Shown piece after piece: positions 50,627 through 63,700 of a DNA stretch of 64,000 bases; the stretch's first letter is position 1; each line of letters starts with the position of its first letter. Origin of the DNA: Phlebopus portentosus (Eukaryota > Basidiomycota > Agaricomycetes > Boletales > Boletinellaceae); the NCBI GenBank assembly GCA_037892935.1, contig JAYXKI010000002.1, positions 2,294,001-2,358,000 of the forward strand, in the 5' to 3' direction. The notes below the pieces were generated by a model that was not told the DNA's origin, made no database searches, and was given only the letters and a program-made list of their open reading frames with translations. Made by a program: the position numbers and the translations under genes.

Positions 50627-51671
50627 GCATGTATTCATTATTCTGTAAGGAGACTTCCCTGGTGGATTAGTTATTTGTCTCTTTCAGTTGTTCGTTCCCT
50701 TGGTAGCGTCGTGTATAGATCACTGGTAATCACAAATGCAGTACAGTACATTAGATATGTGCAGTCAGCAGCTTGAGATTGGAAGAGTGTATGTATATAA
50801 CAAGATCAGTATAGTGCGGACACGACCTGCTCGAAGCTTCCTTCGAGAGATGTAAATCTCTATCGCCTTCCAGCCTTGATCCTGTCCATATTCGGCGATA
50901 GGAGGATACAATGATCGATCAATTGCCGAATTAGATACAGATAGAAACAAAAGTATTGCGATTTCCAAGAAAAGTTCATAACTCCCCCAAAGCTCAACCT
51001 TTTTATGTGCTGTAAAGTGATGTATGTAGCTTACCTCCTTCCGAATAAAATAAACTTCCTTCTATCCCGAGAAAAAATAATGAAAATTGAATAAGCAGCT
51101 GTCGAGATATGAGCCCTCAAAGTGGCTGGGTTTGTATGATTTTGAAATGAAAAAAGCTCCGGAATAGCCACTTTGAGGGCTCATGACTCGACGACTGCTT
51201 ACTCAATTTTCACCGTTCAAATTGCAGTCAATTTTTACTCATCCAGACCAGAAGTATTATAAAAGGCCATGTGGTCATCCAGTAAAAAGATGAAAATCGA
51301 CCTATCTTATATTTTTGGGGGCTTTCTCCCAATTTTCATTATATTTTCTCTGGAAAGCAGGAGGGTTATTCGTATGAAAGTAAGCTATATACACCACTTT
51401 ACAGAATATGAAAAGGTTGACTTTTGAGGGAGTTATGAATTTTTCTTGGGCGATGCAACACTTTTGCCTTATCTGTAATATTCAGGCTCCGATAGAAAAC
51501 TCGTCACACAGTTTAGTTTAGTTTACATCGATAAACGCGAGATAACACTTAGCCACGATAGTCGTCTCTTGTGGTTGTCATCTTTACCTCGTAATTTCCT
51601 CATCGCGAGGAAGATATTCAGTCCCCTAGATTCGATAAACTGACAACTATTTTCTTTGTTTGTCTGCAGTA
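50627..51671. other. Intergenic region containing a foldback repeat
   Basis: About 1 kb between the aminotransferase and RdRP genes. Roughly half is the inverted repeat described separately. The last ~190 bp are the RdRP promoter and leader; TTTGTCTGCAG directly before the RdRP ATG looks like an intron acceptor, so a non-coding or short coding first exon may lie upstream. Confidence 0.5.
50935..51480. repeat. Imperfect inverted repeat (foldback/MITE-like element)
   Basis: The left arm (about 50935-51125) reappears in reverse complement on the right in two pieces: about 51340-51480 (outer) and 51166-51215 (inner). The innermost stem pairs AAGCAGCTGTCGAGATATGA and its continuation (51092-51125) with AGCCACTTTGAGGGCTCATG and its continuation (51166-51200) almost perfectly around a ~40-nt loop. 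The outer arms share TTCATAACTCCC, CTGTAAAGTG, GTAGCTTAC-like and AATGAAAATTG blocks. The right side carries about 125 nt of extra sequence between the two pieces. It is AT-rich and non-coding. Confidence 0.85.
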
Positions 51672-54600
51672 ATGGAAATCGAGCTCATAAACATAAGCTT
51701 CAGAGCTGATCTGTACGACGTGAAAGAAGAGTTCGCTCGAATACTCCACTCTGACAATTTTAGGCTCATCACCCGCAATAATGAACAAGAATTCCGTCCA
51801 TTAAACTTCCATATCGTTCTTGGAAGGTTGGAAAGCGGACGTCATGATGGAACAGGCACACTCACTCTTCCGAGTAAAAAGCTCGGACAGGTGCTCCTTC
51901 AACTCGCTATAGACAACAGAGATTTTCCGTGTGTCAATTCTCGTCGAATACGAATGAGAGGAAGTGAGAGGAAGCCGAACAAAGGCAACCTCGTCGAGAC
52001 ACTGCGCAAACTGCCCTATCAAGATCCGAGCATAGACCGAGAGCGGGATAACATCCGGTTTGAATTGAACGTTTCCTGGCGCATCGACAAGTTACAACTC
52101 GGCGTTTGGATATCTCGCCCGATACCTCACCGCGGAACAGGGTGTCAGGGTGTATTTGCTGTCGAATGGGAGAAAGATTATACGGCTGCGGGCAATGCGC
52201 AAGTCGAGTTCAAATACGACCGCAAGTCGTTGAGACTACGCCTGGGAGACCCTTTTTCGGACGACGAGACCCATTATGTCGTTATTAGATACTCCAATAT
52301 CCAACATCTGTGGGTTGGATACGAGTTCAAGCCCTGTGTGTGCATTGCCGTTTCTCAGTTGTTTAAATGGCGTTGACCTTCGATTGCACTAGACATCTGC
52401 CTTGATTTGTTGACGCCACCGATATTTGAAAGTCAATGGACGAACCAGACGCAGACGGGTATAGCATTCATTGACACAAGGAAAATCCGTCGAAGAGTCG
52501 GCGCTCTCGATGAGCATCATCGTTCCATTGGTCCATATGCGTATCAGGTTCGCGTGAGTCTTTACGCGATAAACGACCTAGAAGACTTCATTCGCGCTTG
52601 CGATGTTGCTGGACTCCGGACTCCAGAGAAGGCAGCCATCATCTCTGAGCGACATAATTTCTTCAGTCGGAAAATGCTACTAGAAGTCCGAAAATCTTTC
52701 AAAGCGTTTCGAGAGTTACCGTGGACAGTCGTGTTTCAAATCGAGAGTTTCTTATATAACGGGCTTCTGTCGACCGTCCAACTCTTGGACGGTCTTCTGC
52801 CAGAACTCGTGAAAGTGGCCGAGTCTTACAAAGACATCATTGGAACTTTACTTCGGGACTTCTCCCGGATGTTGGCTACTGGAGTCTACAATTACACCAC
52901 GCCAACTGATGTTGCTAGACACTTTAAGCAATTCTGCAACGATCGGCTACGTTTCAGGGGGTTTCTGGAATCTGCTACTGTAACAAGTAGCAATGACGAG
53001 CTTGAAGGCTTGATGGCGTGCCACCACGTCACGTTCACTCCCACCCGTATGCTACTTGAAGGGCCGTACGTCATCCAATCGAATCGGGTCCTAAGGCGTT
53101 ACAGTTGCTTTCATGACCATTTCTTGAGGGTCGATTTCCGCGACGAGGACCATCTCCAATTTCGCTGGGAGCACCAACTTGACGGCACGACTCTCCTTGA
53201 GCAACGTGTTGGCGAAACTCTGAAAAACGGATTTGGCCTGGGAGGAAGACACTTTGAGTTTTTAGCATATTCGACATCTGCGTTGCGAGAACACTCTGTA
53301 TGGTTCGTCTCGCCCTTCTTGCATCCTGAACATGGTTTGGTCAATGCGGCGAGCATCCGTCGAGAGATAGGCGATCTCACTGCTGAGTTGGCATACCCGG
53401 CGAAATTTGGAGCAAGGATGGCGCTCGCATTCTCCGGTACAAATCCCTCTGTGAAAATTAGTAGAGACCAATGGACTGAAATTCCAGACTTGGGGAGCGA
53501 TCCTTACCTTCATACAGACGGTAAAGTTAATCACATCGAGGAATATCTTCCTGTTGCTCATCGCTACAAGGGATTGGAACTATTTCCAGACAACTTGGAG
53601 GACTTATATGGTCGGAAGAGTGTAGACTGAAACCTGGCCTGAGGCAATATGCTGAGCCCTCTGCAGTAAGTTCTGTCGAGAATTTTGTTGATACAGGTTG
53701 CTGAGAACTACGCCCTTCTCCAGTATCAAATTCGTTTTCTCGGTTTCAAAGGTGTCGTTGTGATTGATGATAACCTGGAAGGAATCAAGATGAACCTCCG
53801 GCCATCCATGAGGAAGTTTACATCACACGATGTTGAAACCGCAGATATTGAGATCGCAAATGCTTTCTGCAGTCCTTCTTCATTGTATCTTAATCGGTAA
53901 CCATTCACTTGAAACGTGCATTTACAGATGTTGACTCCATCGGCCCAGTCCTCTCGTCATGATTCTCGAAGACCGCGAGGTTAAAAAGGAAGTATTCCTA
54001 GAACTCTTGGATTCTGCAATGGCCGATGTTCATTTAACTCGGGAATCAGTGACCCATTTCGTGAATGTCATGAAATCTCACGGGTTAGGTTCGACGTTCA
54101 GTCTCAACTCTCTCATGCAAAAATTATCTGTATATGGATTGGACCTTAATCCCCGAAATCCGGCAAGGAATCTACGTAATCCTTTCATAGATAATTTAAT
54201 TGGATCTACGATATCAAGCGTCCTTCGTGACATTCAGTATCGTTGTCGAATCCCTGTTCCTAAAAGTTATACTTTAGTAGGTGTTGCTGACGAAGGCCCC
54301 GCGTACATAGACAGGGGAGAATATAGGGAAGATGAAGTGTTTACATTGGGGGAAGGAGATGTTTTCGGCAAGTCCTACTACCTTCGTTTCTTCTTCGCAA
54401 AGCAGCTCATCGAGCAATAGTCTGTATTCAGGAAAATGCGGATTCTGAGCCTATATATCTTGAAAGACGATGCTTGGTTTTTAGAAGCCCCACTATATAT
54501 CCTGGTGATTGCCAGGAAAGTCTTGACGCAACTCACCTCATACTTGCCTCTCCCTTACCTTCCAGTATAGAACGTATATGCGATTGGAAAGCCTCCGCCG

Positions 54601-56097
54601 GACAAAATTTGCGCATTCCGCAACCTTGTCAACGTCATAGTGTTTCCTTCCAAGGGTGAGCTTTTGCATCATTCGGTGACCGATCGTTCTCATTCTGATT
54701 TCGAATCTTCTGCAGGAAAGAGGTCTCTTGCTTCTTGTCTCAGCGGAGGCGACCTTGACGGGTGAGTGTTTCGTGTTTTGTCTGTTCACATGGACCATGG
54801 ATCACTGATTTACTTTAGCGACATCTTCAATATATGTCAATACCAGCCCCTCTTCGGAAGCATTCATGACTTCCCTGCCGAGTTCCCCGCTCCCCCGAAG
54901 TGGGAGATTGAACTGGGCGACCTAGAGGAATTCGACCAAGAAACAGGACAGACAAAGGTAGACCCCGAGAAGATTGTCCCATTCGTATGCGACTTTGTAG
55001 TCAAGTACATAAATTCAGACGTCATGGTAAGCGTTGTGTGGTTACAACTTTCCACAGCATCTGCAACTTACTATGAGCTCCTGTACAGGGTGTCCTGGCC
55101 GATGAACATCTTATCAGAGCAGGTACGCAGATCGAATTGTCATGCACCAATGATAGATTTGCTCACAGAACCTCATAGACCAATCGGCGGTGAGCGTTAA
55201 GCCTTCAAGCTGCGACATCTACTAATAATGGGTATAGGATGGTGTTCGTGACCCGGGTTGTCTCTTGCTAGCTAAACTTTGTAGTCAAGCAGTGGATTAT
55301 CCTAAGAACGGGATGGAAGTTGATATCTCGCGTCTTCCCCCGAAACTTATCCCATTCAAGCCGGACTGGAAGAAGAATGAGGCAGGAGATGAACATCGCA
55401 CTGACTTTTATCGTTCTGAACGGGCAGTAGGTGAGAATCAGCTCGTCTTGATATTCATGTCTCCTGCGGTCGTCAAAAAGTGAATAGACTCTGATTATAT
55501 TTCTCAATAACGAACTGAATTGTAGGTGAGATTTTTCGGCGCGTTGAGAAGGTCGCGTCGTGCACAGATTTCGACGATCGGGGTGAAAGCTCATATCTCC
55601 AAGTCTCGGAACATCCGGTCTACAAGGCCCTCAAGTCGACTGTCGACGCCAAGCTTCGGGATTCATGTGTCCGGCAGACCACGGAAGAGGAAGTCAGAAT
55701 AATCTTCCGCCACTATTACAACGAACTGCAGTACATTTGCGCGACTCACACGCTGACAGACCATGTCGACTCGAAGCTCAAGGAGGAGGAAGTTGTGATA
55801 GGAACCATTCTTGCTCGATGCTCCCGACATCGCTGGCGGACCGAGCGAATCTATCGGATGCGCGTGCACGCTTCAAACCTGGTGAAGGAAATCAGAGAGC
55901 AGTTCATACCCGAGAAGCTGCAGACGATGACGAAGATACAGGCGACGCAGGCTCTGGAAGTTGCTTGGACATCGTGGAAGCTAATCACTGACAAGTTAAC
56001 GACAGCGGATGCTAGAAGGAACCCGTTTGGCTTGAATAGCTTCGGTATCATCGCTCTGAACGCCGTCTTGGAATGCCTGGAGTACCTCAACAATTGA
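51672..56097 (+). CDS. RNA-dependent RNA polymerase (QDE-1/Rrp family)
   Basis: Eukaryotic cell-encoded RdRP that makes double-stranded RNA for Dicer in quelling and related silencing. After a divergent N-terminus, conserved segments appear in order: FTPTRMLLEGPYVIQSNRVL, FLRVDFRDED, GLGGRHFEFLAYSTSALREH, ARMALAFSGTNPSVKI, HTDGIGTISRQLGGLIW, IRFLGFKGVVVID, KLYGL-like turn, VPKSYTLVGVADEGPAYI, CLVFRSPTIYPGDCQ, NLVNVIVFPSKG, CLSGGDLDGD (catalytic, split by an intron, 54751-54823), VLADEHLIRADQSA, CSQAVDYPKNG. A helical C-terminal region follows. The catalytic triad of aspartates is intact. One intron has a GC donor (54368-54420). Another (54516-54570) must start with GAAAGT, not GT, for the frame to continue. 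The gene is therefore either functional with an odd splice site or newly damaged. Confidence 0.93.
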
Positions 56098-56218
56098 AGA
56101 AATCAGAGAGTCTTGTAAATATGTAGAATACAGTCTTTCGAGCCACTGCAACGAGACACCAAATTCTGGCAGATGTACCTTAAATTGCAATATCTGAATT
56201 TGAACGTAGAGCCTAAGC

Positions 56219-56803
56219 TTAGGTCGGCACAGATCCTAATAAGGCTCCTATGCGAGTATCAAACTTGTCGCTGCGAATGGGCATTTCCGGTGTATGGAAA
56301 GGGTTCTTCATCCCCATGTCTGCGTACGCCTCATACACCTTTTGAAGTAGTGTCTCCGCATTTGCATCATGCAGAGATGTCAGTAGCACAAATTTGGTGC
56401 CTGATAAAAGGACCGTAAGTTCCATTCTCGACAATATAAGCGATTATGGGAACGAACCGGTTGCAGTAAGCAGGATGGTCATCTTGAAAGTCTCGGCCTC
56501 GATTACTTGAGCCCCTGAGCTTGGACCTGCTGGAGAGAGCCTGCTCGTAATGGCATGAACACCGTGTAAAGTTCCTGCTAATACGAGGTACTCGTTTGAT
56601 GAGAGCTGAGCGAGTCCATCTACGAAGCCAAACGGCGCGTCAAAGTCTACAATCTGAACTGTTATAATGCATCTAACCGGCGAAATTGCGCTGATATACT
56701 AAGCCTCCTGCTTTGTTAATCACCTATTTCGGCGAGTCCTGGTTAGCACAGCTGAGCAGTGAATCTTGAATGACGCGCTTACCCATAGACCGAATACGAC
56801 CAT
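56219..56803 (-). CDS. TRS23: TRAPP complex subunit Trs23 (TRAPPC4, sybindin-like)
   Basis: Small longin-fold subunit of the TRAPP tether and Rab GEF that acts at ER-Golgi and Golgi membranes. Exons join to [100 protein letters not shown] and [20 protein letters not shown]. These match the family's longin and C-terminal LKNPFY-EMPI signature. As in other fungal members lacking it, I see no clear PDZ-like insertion. It converges with RdRP (122 bp between stops). It sits head-to-head with the glutaminyl cyclase gene, which starts about 130 bp away. Confidence 0.9.
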
Positions 56804-56936
56804 GTTGGTCAAAGGGAGAGAAGCTTGGCACGACGCGTCGATTTGTCGATCGATCTTCAAGATCTCACGCGCTCACGTACTCACCTTCAGCAGATCTACT
56901 CCTCAATGTGTCTCTGCTTCAAACCTTGACGGCTTC

Positions 56937-58481
<1,545 letters not shown>

Positions 58482-58768
58482 TAGCCGTTACATGAAAGAC
58501 ACCATTCCATCGAACTATAGATAGATTCTCTCTCTTCTTTGTGGACGGAATTTTGTTTCGGTACTGTACTGTTAAACACTCTAGGACGTTGTGAGTTACA
58601 CGTGGCACGTGAGCTATGAGAACACGGTTTCGAACTCCGATTGAACGCGACTGACGGTCGTTTGACGTGCATTCCCTTCTTTTCTCTCTTCGTCTGACTT
58701 ACTCAAAGCAATCATTTTCGGGGTTTCTCGACACCTTGATATAGATAGACTTGCAAGTTGATATAGTA

Positions 58769-59832
58769 ATGGCAACGCGAACGAAACATGCTCGTGCAGC
58801 TGCGCCTGTTCGCTTTGCTCCAGAGGAGATTGAGGATTTCGACATGGGGGACGTGCAGGACGACGATGGGTGCGCTCGATTCGTCTGACTACACTTGGTG
58901 TAGATCACGTAGCTAATGCATTGATGGTAAATAGAGTCATTGATATGATCAGTATTATGCAGGAGTTCCAAAGTGAGTCAGGGTTATCGCGACTTGAATG
59001 CAAATGCCGACTTATACCGCTTTTCATCCGATGTCAACTTTCATTAATCCGTATCTAATGTCAGAGAAAAAGAATGCGAAGGCTTCGACTCGCAGTGCTG
59101 CTTTCCAGACTAAGAAGAATGCGCTCATCTCGGGAGCGCGTAAAGAGGCGGAGACGATGGCGCGAGAAGGGCGTGCATATATGTACGTTTTCTTACCCTC
59201 CGGACCTTAATTTTTTCGCTTCATGCGGGCCTTGACGTGTCTCCTATCTCTGCCCCGTCTTGTGGTGCGTGAAACCTTAATAAATGCGCGCATATATCCA
59301 GCGAACAATGCAAGACGCGTATCGACGAGATGCGCGCTCAAGAGACGGTAACGGATGAGATGATGAAAGATGCGATGCAGCTTTGGTCTGTACATGAAGT
59401 GCGTATCATAATATGCAGTTTTCTTGATTTACTGAATTTTGGATATTTTTCTCTAGGACTCTTTCCAGGCGCTACTTTCTGTCTATCCAGAACTAATCGA
59501 GGATCTTTCGCCTCAGCGCGCTCAGATAGTCAATGCGGCCAGCGCAATGCGTGCGCATTATGCAGTTTCCTTTTCGAATTATACTTCAAACTGATGTTCG
59601 GAAACTTGAAATTGAATTGCAGTCGAGACGCATCCACTTGCACGTGAAGCCTCGCGCAAGCGTTTGATGAAGAACGCGCGAAAGAATATGGAGGCAGGGA
59701 TAGAGGCTCAAAAGGTGGTGTAGTCCGAAAGTTTATCCCGAATGTCTAACTGGACTTACTCTTGCTGCTTTGCAGGTTGCAACGGATGCAAGTGCACTGA
59801 TCAAGCATTACAAGGCACTGCTTTTAATCTAA
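58769..59832 (+). CDS. Small charged, helical protein of unknown function
   Basis: I do not recognise a named family. Six or so exons give a roughly 190-residue protein: an N-terminal MATRTKHARAAAPVRFAPEE, an acidic patch (DFDMGDVQDDDG), then VIDMISIMQEFQ and a long Lys/Arg/Ala/Glu-rich helical stretch (NALISGARKEAETMAREGRA, KTRIDEMRAQETVTDEMMKD, AMQLWSVHEDSFQALLSVYP, ELIEDLSPQRAQIVNAASAM) ending in ASALIKHYKALLLI. Heptad-like spacing suggests a coiled coil. There is no signal peptide or membrane segment. Splice joins are good (GTGCGC...ATAG, GTGAGT...), which argues for a real gene. Small coiled-coil proteins of kinetochores, spindle poles or chromatin look like this, but that is only a resemblance. 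Confidence 0.65.
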
Positions 59833-60727
59833 AATCATTCGTGATGCTTTCTGGCGATGTGCCTTAGATTAATATAAATATTAATGTTCTGAATTACTAG
59901 AGATTACTAGAAGCGTATAGTCTATATAATGCTATAGTTACCGATATTTACACTTTCGTATGTTAATCGAATGGTGGATATGACGTCATGGATGAGCGGA
60001 AGCAACCCGACGGAATTGACGTTGACGATCATGTTCAGCTCGTCGTGCAGCGCTCAACGTAGGACGAGAAACTTGGCGCACAGTTTTCGATCAATGAGCG
60101 AGCGACGCACAGCAGGGCTTTGTCAAATCCAGTCACGCGCTGCAGCCTGCCGGGACGGTAAGACAAGCCTGAAATGAGTCAGATGGCTGACACAATTGGG
60201 CGCTCGCCGCGCTCGCGTACTCATTGATTTGAAGCACGTATCAAGTCGAGTCGGTGTTGGATGGAGAATCAAAAGAATAGGCGTGAGTGTTTTGATGCTG
60301 ATGAAGGATGTGCTTATGTGTATGCGGTGTGCTCGGCTAAATGGAGAAGCGGCGCGTTGAAGACCGATGGACTTGTCTCGTTTCGTGAAGTACCTCGGTA
60401 AATACTGGAAAGACAGTGATTCGTGCCAGCAGATTAGAAGGCTAGGCGACGACGAGAGAGAGTACTGTGTAGAGTAAAGAAGAAAATAAAATAGAATCAA
60501 AAATGCATGCGAGACCGGTCGTTGCGTGTGTGTACATCATAGAGGACGAGTAAGCATGATATTATATTGGTCTCAGCCTCAGCCGGAGCACGGCACCTCT
60601 TACTGTACTTACCTAGCCAGGCCTCGCCTTCCCATTCCGCCTTCCTCTCTCATCTTCTACCTCATACAATTTCCCTCCCCTCCTCGCCGCCGTCGCGTGT
60701 CGTTCATCTAGACGCAGCGCACCATTC
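59833..60727. other. Long intergenic region upstream of the flippase gene
   Basis: About 895 bp. The first ~130 bp are AT-rich (3' UTR). Frames on both strands between 59970 and 60500 have no recognisable protein and no splice-supported structure. A strongly pyrimidine-rich stretch (about 60640-60710) just before the ATG fits a core promoter and leader of a highly expressed gene. Confidence 0.45.
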
Positions 60728-63700
60728 ATGACTGCTCACAGGGCAGATGGCCGCCATGTCCGCCCGAGGAAGAAGACCCACAAGAGCGGCATCGCACGGG
60801 CCTACAACAAACTCGCCGATTGGAAGGTCGAGTCCCTCTTCATAAAGCGCAGACAGCCCGGCCCGCCGCGTACGGTGTACATCAATGAGGACTTGCCACC
60901 CGATTACTTCGACCACAAGGGACGCATCAAGAAGGAGCATGTATTCACTTCCAACCAGGTTATCACTTCCAAGTACAATATCGTCACTTTCCTCCCGAGA
61001 AATTTGCTCGAGCAGTTCAGAAGGATAGCAAATATGTGCGTTGACTCGTCTCTTGGTATTATTTCTTTCTATATTTCTCATTTAATGGGTCGGGACTATG
61101 CTAGATTCTTCGCTTTGATCGCTATCCTCCAGTTCTTCACCATATTCAGCACAATCTCTCCCGGACTCGTCATCCTGCCTCTGCTCATCGTGCTCCTGAT
61201 TACAGCGTGTAAGGATGGGTACGAAGACATCAAGCGGCATCAGTCAGACCGGCAGGTCAACCTCTCTCATGCACGCATTCTCAGCGGTGGGAGCTTCCGT
61301 AACGCGAACGTCACCAAGGCGAAGGGGAGGTCGTTTGCGCAGATCACGCAGGCGCTGGGGCTGGATAAGAAGACGAGGCTGAAGAATGCGAGGGCGAAGC
61401 AGAAGGCCGAGGCTTTGGCTGAGGGTGCGTTAGGGACGACTCAGCCTGATGAGGACCCCCATCGTGATCCCGAGCTTGTTCCACGTGGCGCCCCGCCTGT
61501 AGGTCAGAACGTCGCTCCATCGCATGATGAGTCGGAGCTTCATGATATCGAATTCGATCATGATCACGAAGCGCCTCTGTCTCCGTCCGTAGACTTCCGG
61601 CCATCACAGGAGTTGTATCGGCGGTCACATTTGTTCCACCGACGTGACCCGACGAGGCCGCACTGGCGACGGACAGCGTGGGAAGACGTGCGAGTAGGCG
61701 ACTTTGTGAAGATCGTGAACGAAGAGGCGTTTCCAGCGGATATTCTAATTTGTTCGACATCCGAGGAGGAGAACGTCTGTTACGTGGAGACGAAGAACCT
61801 CGATGGGGAGACGAACCTCAAGTCTCGCAACGCCGTGCCCATGCTCACGCATCTTCGTTCCGCTGATGACTGCGCCGACCCGAACAAGACTCTCTTCCGA
61901 ATAGAGGTCGACCGCCCCGATCCGAATATGTACAAATTGAACGGCGCTGTCGACGAGAAGGACGGAGTGAAGCAGCCGATTGATCTGCAGACGGTGCTTC
62001 TCCGTGGGACAGTATTGAAGAACACGAAATGGGTGATCGGCGTCGTCATGTACACGGGTGAAGACACGAAAATCATGCTGAATGCCGGTGGGACGCCGAG
62101 TAAACGCAGCAAGGTGGAGAGACAGATGAACCCTCAAGTGTACGATCAATTAGTTTTTGCCCTGGTTGTGCTTGTCTAACTCTATTTCTTTTAATTGCGT
62201 ATCACAGGTTCGTCAACCTTATGATCCTTGCCGCAATGGCTGTCGCCTGCGGTGTCGTTGACCACATCCTGGAGAAACGATACTATCCGAAAGGGGCGCC
62301 GTGGTTAATTGGTGACAATCAAAGCGATGATAATCCAAACATTAACGGTCTCATTACAGCCATCTTCGCACTCATCACGTTTGTGCTGTTTTACCTATGT
62401 CCAAAATTCATATTAAACGCCCTTATTTTGTCTAGGTTTCAGAATATCGTCCCGATCTCGCTGTACATCTCCATAGAGTTCGTCCGAACAATCCAAGCCG
62501 CATTTATCTATTTTGATAAGGAGATGTGGTATGAAAAGACCGACCAGCCGACCTTGGCGCGTTCGTGGAACTTATCGGATGACCTTGGTCAGATTGAATA
62601 CGTGTTCTCGGATAAGACGGGCACGCTCACGCAGAACGTGATGGTCTTTCGTAATTGCTCGATTGGGGGAAAGGTGTATAATGGCGAGCAGGGGTCTGAA
62701 GAGCCCGCGAAGGAGGAAAAGGAGAATCCTGAGATCGAGAAGGTTGATGTGAGGTTGTCTGCTGCGACTTCGACTTCTGCTGAAGGATCGGCATCGAGAC
62801 CTGGCTCGAATGGTCAGGATGCGGAGAAGGAAGATGACGACGTCGTACCTGAGCGTATACAGGAGGATCCGGTCGACGCACCAGGTGTAGAGCTTTCACC
62901 GGGCGTAGAGAATCACTTCCGTAACGATGGACTGACGAAAGACCTGTCTGAAGCGATTCATGCTGGAGTAGACTCGGAGAGCGCTTCGCAAGCACGCACT
63001 TTGAACGGATTCTTCACTGTGCTCTCGCTTTGTCATACCGTCATCGCCTCGGTCGACCCGCAGACTGGCAGGATCACTTACCGCGCTCAGAGTCCCGACG
63101 AGTCTGCGCTTGTTCAGGCCGCTGCCGACATGGGATTCGTATTCCGCGGACGCGATAAAGAGATCCTCCGACTTCAAACACCCTTCTCCGAGGAGATGGA
63201 GTTGTACGAGCTGCTGAACTTACTCGATTTCACGAGTGCTAGGAAACGCATGAGCGTGATCGTGCGCAAGTTGAACAGTGAGGACAGCCGGATCTTCTTG
63301 CTCACGAAGGGTGCAGATAACGTCATCTTTGAGCGGTTAAAGCCCGGGGTCAACGATGAGTTGAAGGAGATCACGGGCAAACATTTGGATGAGTTCGCGA
63401 GTGAGGGACTGCGCACGCTGACGTTGGCGTACAAGTTCGTTTCTGGTAGGAGAATTCGGATTCAGTTGACTCGTACATGCTGATTGCTTACCTTTCCGTG
63501 CTTACTCTTTTTCAGAGGAATATTATGAGCAATGGGCAGAACGGTACTCTCAAGCCACCATTGCCTTGGACGACCGCGACGAAAAGATCTCAGCCGTATG
63601 CGAGGAAATTGAGACGGATCTACGTTTGCTTGGTGCGACAGCTATTGAGGACAGGTTACAAGACGGCGTGCCCGAGACGATCGCAGACCTCAAACTCGCA

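Noticed and set aside
60123..60500. Minus-strand frame of about 125 residues upstream of the flippase
   Set aside because: Low-complexity, no family resemblance and no splice support.
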